This document shows positions 55,030 to 63,895 of a stretch of 64,000 bases of DNA, piece by piece. The position numbers were made by a program, and so were the translations under genes. Location: assembly GCF_018137945.1 (NCBI RefSeq), contig NZ_CP073089.1, positions 2,232,001 through 2,296,000 of the forward strand, in the 5' to 3' direction. The notes under the pieces were generated by a model. It was not told the origin of the DNA. It saw only the letters and a list, made by a program, of their open reading frames with translations, and ran no database searches. Every line of letters begins with the position of its first letter. Positions within the stretch are counted from its first letter, which is position 1. The DNA comes from Brevibacterium sp. W7.2 (lineage in GTDB: Bacteria > Actinomycetota > Actinomycetes > Actinomycetales > Brevibacteriaceae).

Positions 55030-56063
55030 CACTTGTCCCCCTTCTTCGCCATGCGCTCGGCCTTCTTCATCTTCCGCCAGCTCGGGATCGTCTTCATCCG
55101 CGGGTCGAATGCGTCGCGCAGACCGTCGCCGATGAAGTTCACGCAGAGCGCGATGATGATGATGAAGAAGCCGGGCCACCAGAACAGCCACGGACGCGTC
55201 GCGAACGAGGTCTGGTATTCGCTGATGAGCTGTCCGAGCGAGATGTCGGGCGGTGCGATGCCGAAGCCGAGGAAGCTCAGCGAGGCCTCGAGGACGATCG
55301 CCTGGCTCATCAGCAGCGTCGTGTTGACGATGATGACACCCATCGCGTTCGGGAGCATGTGCTTGAACATGATCCGGAAGTCGCTCGCTCCGGCCACTCG
55401 CGCCGAGTCGACGAACTCGCGTTCGCGCAGCGAGAGGAAGTCACCGCGGACGAGTCGGGCGAGACCGGTCCAGAGGATCGCACCGAGGACGAGGCCGAGC
55501 ATCGCTCCCCCGGTGCCCGAGACGAGCTTGCCGAGGATCGCGCCGACGACGATGACGGGCAGGATGATGAAGCCGTCGGTGATGCGCATGAGCACCGAAT
55601 CGACCCAGCCGCGATAGTAGCCGGCCAGCGCCCCGACGATCGTGCCGATGATCAGTGCCACGACACCGATGATGACCATGACCATGATCGAGATCTGGGT
55701 GCCCTTCATCACGCGGGCGAAGTTGTCGCGGCCGATCTCGTCCTGGCCGAACGGATGCTCACCGGGAGAGAAGATGTTCGACAGGCTCCACGTCGGGGCG
55801 CCACCCGGATTGACGATCGGCCCCGATGCCGTGTGGTTGAAGATCCACCACCCGGGGATCGGACCGATGCCCTGGGCCGTGTAGGCGAAGATCGTCACGA
55901 GGATGAGGACGATGAGACCCGCCATCGCACCCTTGTGGCGGATGAACTTGCGGAAGACGATCTTCCCCTGCGAAAGGCCTTCCGTCTCCTTCGTCTCGAT
56001 CGCGTTCTCGCCGACGGGCTCGAGACCCGTCTCCGTGTCTTGGTTCTTGTTGTCGATGCTCAT
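55029..56063 (-). CDS. Oligopeptide ABC transporter permease (DppC/OppC type)
   Basis: The 344-residue protein has an N-terminal OppC_N segment (IVFRKFIRHKGAMAGLIVLI), a periplasmic region with HPFGQDEIGRDNFARVM, and five further membrane helices with the EAA-loop SARVAGASDFRIMFKHMLPN. It forms the membrane channel with the DppB-type permease. It overlaps that gene by four bases (ATGA) and the ATPase gene by one. Confidence 0.94.
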
Positions 56064-57604
56064 GCGTTCACTCGAATTCTCGGGTCGAGGACGGCGTAGA
56101 GGAAGTCCGCGACGAGGTTGGCGATGATGGCGAGAATGCCCGTGATGAGGATGTAGGCCATGATCGGATCGAGCTCGGACTGCCTCATCGAGTCGATGAA
56201 GAGCTTGCCCATGCCGTTCCAGCCGAAGATCGTCTCCGTGATCACGGCACCGCCGATCATCGTGATGACATCGACCGGGATGATCGAGGCCAGCGGCAGC
56301 AGCGCATTGCGCAGCGCATGGCGCATGATCACCGTGCGCTCATTGAGGCCTTTGGCCCGCGCCGTGCGGATGTAGTCCTGTCCCATGACCTCGAGCATCG
56401 ACCCGCGGGTATAGCGCGTGTACGACGCGAAGGAGATGAGGACGAGCGCGATCGACGGCAGCAGGAGATGGGTGAACGTGTCGAGGTTCGTGATCCAGAA
56501 ATCGCCGTCGACGTTCGGCGCCGAGGCACCGATCGTCGCGATCGGGCGGTTGTTGATCGCGGGACTGTTCGAGTATTCCGTCCATCCCTGGAGGACTCGG
56601 TCGGCGAAGATCGTCACCGCGATGATGACCGCGGTGAAGACCGTCGTCCGCGCGGTGTCCCACGGATCGGGTCCGCGGAAGGCAAGGCCGACGGCGATCG
56701 CCACGCCGATCGTGACGATGAACAGGCCGAACATCCACAGCCAGTTCATCTCCTGGTAGTAGAAGAGGTACTGGAGAGGCATGTAGAGGAGCACTCCGAT
56801 GACGGCGATCGTCAGCGAGGCGTAGAGCACGCGCTTGTTCTTCAGACCCGTCGAGAGGAAGGTCATGACGATCGCGGCGCCGACGCCGATGAGCACGACC
56901 CCGACGACGCCGATCGTCGGCTGCTGGAGCCATCCGCTCGCGAGGATGTAGTAGATCGTGCCGAACGTGACGAGTGTCGCGGCGAGGAACGTGATGATGC
57001 GTCTCTTCTTGCCTCCACCGAGGGCGCCCATCCAGAAGAGCCCCATGCCGAGGCACCCGATGATGATCGGCCACCAGCTGGTCAGCGTCGGATCGTTGAT
57101 GAAGTTGTTGATCTCGATGGCTCCGTACTGCTTGAGCAGCACCGCGACCCAGAAGACGGGCAGCGAGTAGAGGAGGAACGAGACGAAGGTGATGAAGTAG
57201 TCGAAGCCCGAGTACTGGCGGATCGCGGAGACCATGCCGACGGCGATGCCGAGGATGATGGCGACGATCGTCGACGCGGTGATGAGCTTGACGGTGTTGA
57301 CGATCGCGCCCTGGAGCAGGTAGGTGACTTCCTGACCGCTCTTCCACGCGATGCCGAGATCACATTGGCCGACGAGGCAGCCGCTCGCGCCGGCGAGCCA
57401 CTTGAAGTAGCGGACGATCGCGGGGGTCTCGAGATCGAGGAGGCGAATGCGCGATTCGTAGAGCGCTTCGATGTTCGGGGAGGTGCTCGAGCGCAGGTCC
57501 CAGAAGAAGTCGAGCGCCACGTTGAGCAGCAGGTAGAGGACGAAGGTGACGACGAGCAGAACGAGCACTGTCGACAACAGGCGCCTGAGAATGAACTTGA
57601 TCAT
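56060..57604 (-). CDS. Oligopeptide ABC transporter permease (DppB type) with a large internal membrane insert
   Basis: The 514-residue protein is about 190 residues longer than usual for DppB/OppB. The N-terminal part (FILRRLLSTVLVLLVVTFVL) and the C-terminal part with the EAA loop (YIRTARAKGLNERTVIMRHA, about 411-430) are standard. Between about 175 and 370 lies an insert of some six hydrophobic helices (WWPIIIGCLGMGLFWMGAL; VVGVVLIGVGAAIVMTFL; NWLWMFGLFIVTIGVAIAVG). The reading frame is intact, so this is a real extension. The gene is separated from the binding-protein gene by a hairpin and is overlapped by the next permease. Confidence 0.9.
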   Translation of the reverse strand: MIKFILRRLLSTVLVLLVVTFVLYLLLNVALDFFWDLRSSTSPNIEALYESRIRLLDLETPAIVRYFKWLAGASGCLVGQCDLGIAWKSGQEVTYLLQGAIVNTVKLITASTIVAIILGIAVGMVSAIRQYSGFDYFITFVSFLLYSLPVFWVAVLLKQYGAIEINNFINDPTLTSWWPIIIGCLGMGLFWMGALGGGKKRRIITFLAATLVTFGTIYYILASGWLQQPTIGVVGVVLIGVGAAIVMTFLSTGLKNKRVLYASLTIAVIGVLLYMPLQYLFYYQEMNWLWMFGLFIVTIGVAIAVGLAFRGPDPWDTARTTVFTAVIIAVTIFADRVLQGWTEYSNSPAINNRPIATIGASAPNVDGDFWITNLDTFTHLLLPSIALVLISFASYTRYTRGSMLEVMGQDYIRTARAKGLNERTVIMRHALRNALLPLASIIPVDVITMIGGAVITETIFGWNGMGKLFIDSMRQSELDPIMAYILITGILAIIANLVADFLYAVLDPRIRVNA

Positions 57605-57637
57605 GGTGTGTCCGATTCAGTCTGTGCGAGCACGCCA

Positions 57638-57667
57638 CTGTGGGGATCACTGTTGTGACCCCCACAG
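57638..57667 (-). terminator. Intercistronic hairpin between the peptide-binding protein and the permeases
   Basis: CTGTGGGGATCAC (57638-57650) pairs with GTGACCCCCACAG (57655-57667) with one mismatch and a 4-nt loop. It has no U-tract. Within an operon it would favour more binding protein than permease, by partial termination or protection of the upstream mRNA. Confidence 0.6.
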
Positions 57668-57706
57668 CAGCTGAGATGGTGAAAAGCCGATCGCATCAGA
57701 GGCGAA

Positions 57707-59512
57707 TCAGTTGGTCTCCCACTCCCAGTAGTTCCAGAACATCGTCGGCGACACAGAGGTCGAACTGACGTTCTTGACCTTGTCGTTGTAGATTGTCAGC
57801 TCGGGGAACTGGAAGATCGGCGCACCGAACGCATCCTCGGTGAGCTGCTTCTCCATGTCGATGAGCAGCTGCTGCTGTTCGTCTTCCTTCGACACGAGAA
57901 GCTTGTCAAGGATCTCGTTCATATTGTCGTTGGAGTAACCGCCGTAGTTGTTCTGCGCTCCGGTGCGGAAGTTCGCATCGTTCTCGGTCACACCGGTACC
58001 CGTCGACTGCCAGCCGAAGAGTGCGAGGTCGTACGAGCCGTCACCGAGGCGGGTGCCCCAGTTGACATCGCCGACATCTTCGATCGTGAAGCCGGCCTGC
58101 TCAGCCGATTCCTTGATGAGCTGGAACTCCTGCTGGCGACGGGCGTTCGTGTTGTCATACATGACGCGGACCGGCTTGATCTCACCGCCGACTTGTTCGA
58201 GCAGCTGCTTCGCACCCTCGATGTCGACTGCGTTGTAGGCGTCCATGCCGTTCTCAGCGACGATGCCGTCATACATCGGGGAACCGGGGACCTGCGAGAA
58301 GGAATCGCGAGTGACCGCCTCTGGATTGAGCGGCTTGATGATCTTGTCGACGATGTCCGCACGCGGGACGGTCTTGAGGAAGGCCTCACGGACCTGCTTC
58401 GCCTTCTCCTCGTCGCCGCCGTACGACTGCGGATCGAAAGGACCATTGTTGTTGAAGGTGAAATCGACGTGCTCATAGGTCGCACCATCGGCAGCGTCGA
58501 CAGTCACGCCGTCAATGCCTTCGGCAGCATCGAGGACGTCAGCGGTCGCCTGCGGCTGGGTCATGTCGACCTCGCCGTTCTCGACTGCCTGGACCATCGC
58601 CATCGGATCGCCGTTGTAGCGCACGGTGATGGTGTTGACCTTCGGCTCGACCGGACCCGAGTAGTTCTCATCGAGCTGGACGGTGATGTACTGCCCCTCC
58701 TGGAAGTCCGTGATCTTGTACGGACCGTTGTGGACGAGCAGATCCTCGTCCTCGGGCATCGAGGTGAAGTCGAAGCCGGTGTTCCAGAAGTTCGAGATCT
58801 TCGACAGCGCAGCGGTGTCCTTCTTCTCGATCGCGTCGAGAATCGCCTGTTTGCCTGCGGCAGCGTCCTCCTCGCCCAGTGCCTTCTTCGCCACGATATG
58901 CGCCGGCACGCCAACGCCGTCGGCACCCGTGCCGAACTGAATTGCCCAGTCAGCGAACGGCTTCGAGTACGTGAAGGTGATTTCCTTGCCGTCCTCGGAG
59001 ATCTCCGGGAAGTCCTTGACCAGTCCCGCTCCGGCAGTCGCAGAATCGAAGTAGACGGTGCTCTCGTCGTTCTCCTTGACGGTGCCGTCGTCGTTGTTGT
59101 TCGACTCGACAGTGTTGAAGTTCGCCGAGGTGCCGGCCCACGTCAGGGCGAGGTCCGCGGCATCGACGGGCGTGCCGTCCGACCACTTGGCAGTGTCGTT
59201 GAAGGTGTACTTGACCTTGAGCGGATCGTCGGAGACCTTCTCGATCGTGCCGAGCGCGCCGTCCTGGACCTCGAGGCTGTCGTCGTAGTACCCGAAGTTG
59301 TCATTCATCATGTAGGTGAGAATGGCGTTCGAGACGGCATTGCCGTTGGCCGTCAGAGTATTCATCGAGCGGAAGGACTCGTTCCAACCGATGTTGAGAA
59401 TCGAGTTGTCCGAGGCCTGGTCGTCGTTACCGCCACCGGGAGGGGTGCAGGCAGAAAGCACCATTGCTGCTGCGGCAACTGAGGCTCCGGCTGCGAGGAA
59501 GCGCTTGTTCAC
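57707..59512 (-). CDS. Oligopeptide ABC transporter substrate-binding lipoprotein (SBP family 5)
   Basis: The 601-residue protein has a lipoprotein signal peptide with lipobox VLSAC (Cys22) and a full family 5 binding domain: NAILTYMMNDNFGYYD, KWSDGTPVDAADLALTW, NGPYKITDFQEGQYITV, and PRADIVDKIIKPLNPEAVTR. It captures peptides outside the membrane and delivers them to the two permeases. The GTG start has AAGGAG five bases upstream. The leader contains two GC-rich inverted repeats. It is first in a four-gene operon with the permeases and the fused ATPase. Confidence 0.94.
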   Translation of the reverse strand: MNKRFLAAGASVAAAAMVLSACTPPGGGNDDQASDNSILNIGWNESFRSMNTLTANGNAVSNAILTYMMNDNFGYYDDSLEVQDGALGTIEKVSDDPLKVKYTFNDTAKWSDGTPVDAADLALTWAGTSANFNTVESNNNDDGTVKENDESTVYFDSATAGAGLVKDFPEISEDGKEITFTYSKPFADWAIQFGTGADGVGVPAHIVAKKALGEEDAAAGKQAILDAIEKKDTAALSKISNFWNTGFDFTSMPEDEDLLVHNGPYKITDFQEGQYITVQLDENYSGPVEPKVNTITVRYNGDPMAMVQAVENGEVDMTQPQATADVLDAAEGIDGVTVDAADGATYEHVDFTFNNNGPFDPQSYGGDEEKAKQVREAFLKTVPRADIVDKIIKPLNPEAVTRDSFSQVPGSPMYDGIVAENGMDAYNAVDIEGAKQLLEQVGGEIKPVRVMYDNTNARRQQEFQLIKESAEQAGFTIEDVGDVNWGTRLGDGSYDLALFGWQSTGTGVTENDANFRTGAQNNYGGYSNDNMNEILDKLLVSKEDEQQQLLIDMEKQLTEDAFGAPIFQFPELTIYNDKVKNVSSTSVSPTMFWNYWEWETN

Positions 59513-59533
59513 GTTCTCTCCTTGTTGTTCTCT

Positions 59534-59574
59534 GGGCTCGCGCCCATCGTGCCCGCATCCCGGTTTCGGGATGC
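59534..59574 (-). promoter_or_regulatory. Inverted repeats in the leader of the peptide transporter operon
   Basis: GCATCCCG-GTTT-CGGGATGC (59555-59574) is a perfect 8-bp inverted repeat; GGGC-TCGC-GCCC (59534-59545) adds a short hairpin. They lie 22-62 bases before the GTG. CATGT-TTTC-ACATG is further upstream near 59614-59628. The rest of 59575-59759 is AT-rich by local standards and should hold the divergent promoters. Confidence 0.45.
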
Positions 59575-59759
59575 GTTCCGACCACTCGTCCCGCCATCGG
59601 GAGTGTGACCGCGTTCATGTTTTCACATGGATTGCCTCAAAGTTAATTCACTGGTCTCTGTGACTGAGTCCACATTCTGAGCCGTTCGAGGAATCGTTAC
59701 CGTTTCGAGACACAGCTCACATACATCGAATTGAAAGTCTCAATGGATAGGATGTTCAG

Positions 59760-60341
59760 ATGGCTGACAGTGAGATGACACCCGATGAGACCCGAATTGT
59801 GAGAACCACGGGATCGACGGTGCTCTTCGGTCTCATCGCGATCATCGCCGTCATCGGCGTCGGCTCGATCGTCGTCGGTGACCTCACGTTGCGCGGCCTG
59901 GCGATCGCGGGGATTCCCGTGCTGCTCTTCATCGGCGCGTGGATGCTCTACCGCTTCCCCCGGGTCGAGCTGCGGCCCCAGGAGATCGTGCTCGTCAATC
60001 CGCTCAAGACCGTGACGGTGCCGTGGAACCTCGTCGACGGCTTCGACACGCACTTCGGCCTCGGCGTCGAGACGCGTGAGAAGACATTCTCCTCATGGCC
60101 GCTCGCCGGTCGCGGAAAGAAGATGGAGAAGGATGCCGCCGGCGCGCGGCGCCTCGTCGACAACCCCAACCCTGCCGTCGACGGCGTGCTCGATCACTTC
60201 CGCGGGCTCGGCGACGAGCAGCTGTCCAACCCACGGGGAGAGCGCACGATCACCGAGCGCTGGAACATCGAGGTCATCATCGTCCTCGCCGTCGCGATCG
60301 GGTGGGCGATCATCGGCTTCACCGCCGTCCCGAGCTGGTGA
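59760..60341 (+). CDS. PH-like domain membrane protein
   Basis: The 193-residue protein has two N-terminal membrane helices (VLFGLIAIIAVIGVGSIVVG and LAIAGIPVLLFIGAWMLYRF), a bacterial PH-like domain (RVELRPQEIVLVNPLKTVTVPWNLVDGF), a basic stretch, and a C-terminal helix (IEVIIVLAVAIGWAIIGFTA). Similar small actinobacterial proteins are of unknown function. TAGGAT (59748-59753) ends six bases before the ATG, a leaderless signature. It is divergent from the peptide transporter operon. Confidence 0.82.
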   Translation: MADSEMTPDETRIVRTTGSTVLFGLIAIIAVIGVGSIVVGDLTLRGLAIAGIPVLLFIGAWMLYRFPRVELRPQEIVLVNPLKTVTVPWNLVDGFDTHFGLGVETREKTFSSWPLAGRGKKMEKDAAGARRLVDNPNPAVDGVLDHFRGLGDEQLSNPRGERTITERWNIEVIIVLAVAIGWAIIGFTAVPSW

Positions 60342-60377
60342 TGTTGATCGACCCTCGGTCACCGCTGTCGGAGTCAG

Positions 60378-61034
60378 TCACCACCCGCGTTCGCGCCACT
60401 GACCCAGCTGGCCGCGCTCGGCACCGAGCGTCGTCGGGGCACCGTGGCCGGGCAGCACCTGCGTGTCATCGGGCAGCTGCTCGAAGACCCTCTCGTCGAG
60501 ATCGTCCATGAGTGAGGTGAAGTCCTCGGGACTCCACGTCTTGCCCGGACCACCGGGGAAGAGCGAGTCCCCGGAGAAGAGGATCGTCTGTCCGCCGTCG
60601 CGGAGCAGCAGCGCGATCGATCCCGGTGTGTGCCCGCGCAGCGCGATCGCCTGGAGGACGAATCCCCCGAAGTCCCCGACATCGAGATGATCGACGGTGT
60701 GGGCGATCTCGACGCCTTCGGCCTCGGTGATCGCCTCGGCGTCGGCGGCGCCGGCGATCGTCATGGCATCCGGGTGCCGCTTCGCCGCTTCCGGCAGCGC
60801 CCTGATGTGGTCCCAGTGCCGGTGCGTCGTGATGATCGCCTGCAGGCTCGGCTCGGCACTCGTGTCCTCCGCTCCCGCTGCCAGCAGGCTCTCGATCGCC
60901 TCGATGTCGTCGGCGGCGTCGATGAGGACCTGCGCCCCGGTCTCCTTGGCGGTGATGAGATAGACGTTGTTCTCCATCTCGGAGACGGAGATCCATCGGA
61001 TGACGACGTGTTCGGTCTCGATCGTGTTCACCAT
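60378..61034 (-). CDS. Metallo-beta-lactamase fold hydrolase (glyoxalase II-like)
   Basis: The 218-residue protein has the MBL metal motifs THRHWDH, GHTPGS, FSGDSLFPGGPG and LPGHG, which resemble hydroxyacylglutathione-hydrolase-like enzymes; in this setting a mycothiol thioester is a possible substrate, but that is inference. The ATG overlaps the end of the flavin oxidoreductase gene by seven bases, so the two are coupled. It is convergent with the PH-domain gene, 36 bases apart. Confidence 0.9.
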   Translation of the reverse strand: MVNTIETEHVVIRWISVSEMENNVYLITAKETGAQVLIDAADDIEAIESLLAAGAEDTSAEPSLQAIITTHRHWDHIRALPEAAKRHPDAMTIAGAADAEAITEAEGVEIAHTVDHLDVGDFGGFVLQAIALRGHTPGSIALLLRDGGQTILFSGDSLFPGGPGKTWSPEDFTSLMDDLDERVFEQLPDDTQVLPGHGAPTTLGAERGQLGQWRERGW

Positions 61035-62098
61035 TTTCCCCTCACGTACTGTGCTGGATACGGTCCCGGCTCGACGCCGAGCTCATGGGCCGCCCGCTGC
61101 GGCCATGCCGGTTCGCGGAGCGCCACCCTGGCGAGCAGGATCGCGTCAGCCTGCCCCGAGGCGAGGATCGTCTCGGCCTGCCCGGGTTCGGTGATGAGGC
61201 CGACGGTCGCCGTCGTCGCCCCGGCGTCGCGGATCGCCGCCGACAGCGGCACCTGGTAGCCGGGCCCGACGGGCACCTTGACGGGGAAGTTCCCGCCCGA
61301 GGACACGTCGATGACGTCGACCCCGCGGGCGTCGAGCTCACGGGAGACCTCGACCGCCTCGGCGATGTCGAAGCCGTTCTCCACCCACTCGCTCGCCGAG
61401 AGCCGCACGAACACGGGAACGTCCTCCCCCACGGCCTCGCGCACGGCGTCATAGGTCTCGTAGAGGATCCGGGCCCGGCCGGCGAGATCGCCGCCGTAGC
61501 CGTCGGTGCGCTGGTTCGACAGGGGCGAGAGGAACGAGTGGAGCAGGTAGCCGTGGGCGGCGTGAAGTTCGACGAGGTCGAAGCCGACGGCGATCGCCCG
61601 GCGCGCAGCCGCCGCGAAGGCGGCGACCACCTCGGCGATGTCCGCCTCCGTCATCTCCGTCGGCTCGGTGTATCCGGGGTAGGCGATCGGGCTCGCGCCC
61701 AGCGGCTGCCACCCGCCCTCGGCAGCGGGCACCGTGCCGCGCGGGTTGCCGTCGAAGGGGCGGTACGTGCTCGCCTTCCGGCCCGCATGCGCAAGCTGCA
61801 TGCCGATCACGGTGCCCTGTGAGTGGACGAAGTCGACGACGGGCTTCCACGCCTCGGCGTGCGCGTCGCTCCAGATGCCGGCGTCCTGCGGGGAGATTCT
61901 GCCCTCGGAGACGACGGCGGAGGCCTCGGTGAGGATGAGTCCGAAGCCGCCGGTCGCTCGCGCGCCGAGGTGGACGAGGTGCCACGTGCCGGGCATGCCG
62001 TCCTCCTTCTCGCACGAGTACTGGCACATGGGGGCGAGCCAGATCCGGTTGTCGACGGTCAGTCCGCGCAGAGTCATCGGGGTGAAGAGTTCAGCCAT
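61028..62098 (-). CDS. NADH:flavin oxidoreductase, old yellow enzyme family (YqjM type)
   Basis: The protein has 356 residues from the ATG at 62098; a GTG six bases upstream (62104) is possible. It is an FMN TIM-barrel enzyme: RIWLAPMCQYS with the YqjM-type Cys near the flavin, GMQLAHAGRKAS, FDLVELHAAHGYLLHSFLSP with the substrate His pair, NQRTDGYGGDLAGR and VDVIDVSSGGNF. Such enzymes reduce activated C=C bonds with NAD(P)H. It is followed by the overlapping MBL hydrolase gene, suggesting a shared detoxification role. Confidence 0.93.
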   Translation of the reverse strand: MAELFTPMTLRGLTVDNRIWLAPMCQYSCEKEDGMPGTWHLVHLGARATGGFGLILTEASAVVSEGRISPQDAGIWSDAHAEAWKPVVDFVHSQGTVIGMQLAHAGRKASTYRPFDGNPRGTVPAAEGGWQPLGASPIAYPGYTEPTEMTEADIAEVVAAFAAAARRAIAVGFDLVELHAAHGYLLHSFLSPLSNQRTDGYGGDLAGRARILYETYDAVREAVGEDVPVFVRLSASEWVENGFDIAEAVEVSRELDARGVDVIDVSSGGNFPVKVPVGPGYQVPLSAAIRDAGATTATVGLITEPGQAETILASGQADAILLARVALREPAWPQRAAHELGVEPGPYPAQYVRGKW

Positions 62099-62129
62099 GG
62101 GCACCAGTCTGCCTCAATGGTGCTTGTCC

Positions 62130-63782
62130 TCACAGCATGATGTTGAACACCGGGACGGCGAGCAGGTAGACGGTGGCGGTGATGAGGACGATGCCGATGA
62201 GGTTGAGCCAGATGCCGCCCTTGACCATCTGCCCGATCGTCACGTAGCCCGAACCGTAGGCGACGGCATTGGGCGGGGTCGCGACCGGGAGCATGAACGC
62301 GCACGTCGCGGCCAGCGCCACCGGGATCGTGAGGATGAGCGGGTCGAGCTGGAGTCCGAGGGCGACACCGCCGACGACGGGGATGAAGGTCGCCGCGGTC
62401 GCGGTGTTCGAGGTCAGCTCGGTGAGGAAGAGGATGAGCGCAGCGAGGATCGCGACGATGAGGATGAGCGGCAGCGCGCCGAGCCCGGCCGAGACCTCGC
62501 CGATCCATTCGGTGAGTCCCGAGGACGAGAACTGCGAGGAGAGTGCGAGTCCGCCGCCGAAGAGGAGGAGGACGCCCCACGGCAGCTTCTCCGCGGTCTC
62601 CCAGTCGAGGAGGCGGACGCCGCGGTGGGCGCCGCCGGGGATGAGGAAGAGGAGGAGGCCGATGACCATCGCGATGCCCTCGTCGCTGATCGGCGGGTCC
62701 TCGAAGATCAGCGGGATCGAGATCCAGCTGACCGCGGCGAGGATGAACATCCCGAGGACGAGCTTCTCGCCCGTCGACATCGGCCCGAGCTTGGCCATCT
62801 CCTCGCGGATGAGTTCGCGGCCGCCGGGGATCTCGTCGATCTCGGGCTTGAAGAGGACCTTGACGAGGAGGAACCATGCGATCGCCATCATGACGACGGC
62901 CAGGGGCACGCCGACGAGCATCCACTGGCCGAAGCCGATCGAGATGTCGTGGTTGTCCTTGAGGTAGGCGACGAGGAACGTGTTGGGCGGGGTGCCGATG
63001 ATCGTGCCGAGCGAGCCGATCGAGGCGGCGTAGGCGATGCCGAGCATGAGCGCGGTGCCGAAGTTCGACTTCACGGCGTGGCCGATGCCGACCTCGCCGG
63101 TGCCGCCGTCTCCGCTGGAACCGTCCGGGGTGCCGTCCGCCGAGGCGGTCGCATCGTCCGCGGATTCACGGTCGCCGGGGACCGCCTCGGTGGTCGTCGT
63201 CCCTGTCACCATCGCCGAGCCGACGACCTTCGCGACGATCATGAGCACAGAGATGCCGATCGGCAGCATCATCACCGCGGTCGCCGTGTTCGAGACCCAC
63301 ATCGACATGAAACCGGTGGCGATCATGAAGCCGGCGATCATCGGACCCGGCTTGTTGCCCATGAGGCTGAGCGTGAAGAGGGCGATGCGCCGGTGGAGGT
63401 TCCACCGCTGCATCGCCAGGGCGATCAGGAACCCGCCGAGGAAGAGGAAGATGATCGGATTGCCGTAGGAGGCGCCGACATCGGCCATCTCCACCTCGGC
63501 GCCGAAGACGGGGAACGCGACAAGCGGCACGAGCGAGGTCGCGGGGATCGGCAGGGCCTCGGTCATCCACCACACGGCCATGAGGACGGCGACGGCGGCG
63601 GTGAGCTTCGCGTTGTGCTCGACGGTGTCGGGCATGATCGCGTAGACGAGGGTGCAGAGGATGAGGCCGAGGAAGAAGCCCGTCCACCGCACTCTTACCG
63701 TCCGCAGCGGGAAGCCGGGGGCGCGCTCCCCCGGTGACTGCTCGGCGATCTCTGTCGACTGCGGCGACGGGGTGTCGTTCAC
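62130..63782 (-). CDS. SLC13/DASS family sodium:dicarboxylate symporter
   Basis: The 550-residue protein has about twelve membrane segments and the two family SNT signatures (WVSNTATAVMMLPI near 165, and LTSNTATAATFIPV in the second half), each expected to bind sodium and one carboxylate of the substrate. A hydrophilic loop of about 45 residues (around 205-250, ending DGSSGDGGTGEVG) interrupts the middle. It would import C4-dicarboxylates or related anions. The GTG start has GGAG upstream. It lies 31 bases upstream of the flavin oxidoreductase gene on the same strand. Confidence 0.92.
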   Translation of the reverse strand: MNDTPSPQSTEIAEQSPGERAPGFPLRTVRVRWTGFFLGLILCTLVYAIMPDTVEHNAKLTAAVAVLMAVWWMTEALPIPATSLVPLVAFPVFGAEVEMADVGASYGNPIIFLFLGGFLIALAMQRWNLHRRIALFTLSLMGNKPGPMIAGFMIATGFMSMWVSNTATAVMMLPIGISVLMIVAKVVGSAMVTGTTTTEAVPGDRESADDATASADGTPDGSSGDGGTGEVGIGHAVKSNFGTALMLGIAYAASIGSLGTIIGTPPNTFLVAYLKDNHDISIGFGQWMLVGVPLAVVMMAIAWFLLVKVLFKPEIDEIPGGRELIREEMAKLGPMSTGEKLVLGMFILAAVSWISIPLIFEDPPISDEGIAMVIGLLLFLIPGGAHRGVRLLDWETAEKLPWGVLLLFGGGLALSSQFSSSGLTEWIGEVSAGLGALPLILIVAILAALILFLTELTSNTATAATFIPVVGGVALGLQLDPLILTIPVALAATCAFMLPVATPPNAVAYGSGYVTIGQMVKGGIWLNLIGIVLITATVYLLAVPVFNIML

Positions 63783-63895
63783 GGTGAGCTCCTCTATGAG
63801 CTGGCGGACGGGGCCTGTGTCTCCACCCTAACGACAATCACGACAGTTGTCTTCGACCGTGAGGTCACGGCCGGGACACGGTCTCGGCGTCCCCC
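63783..63895. other. Upstream region of the SLC13 gene
   Basis: A GACAA-N9-TTGTC inverted repeat near 63832-63850 is a possible operator for the transporter gene. Nothing else is recognisable in this gap. Confidence 0.25.
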
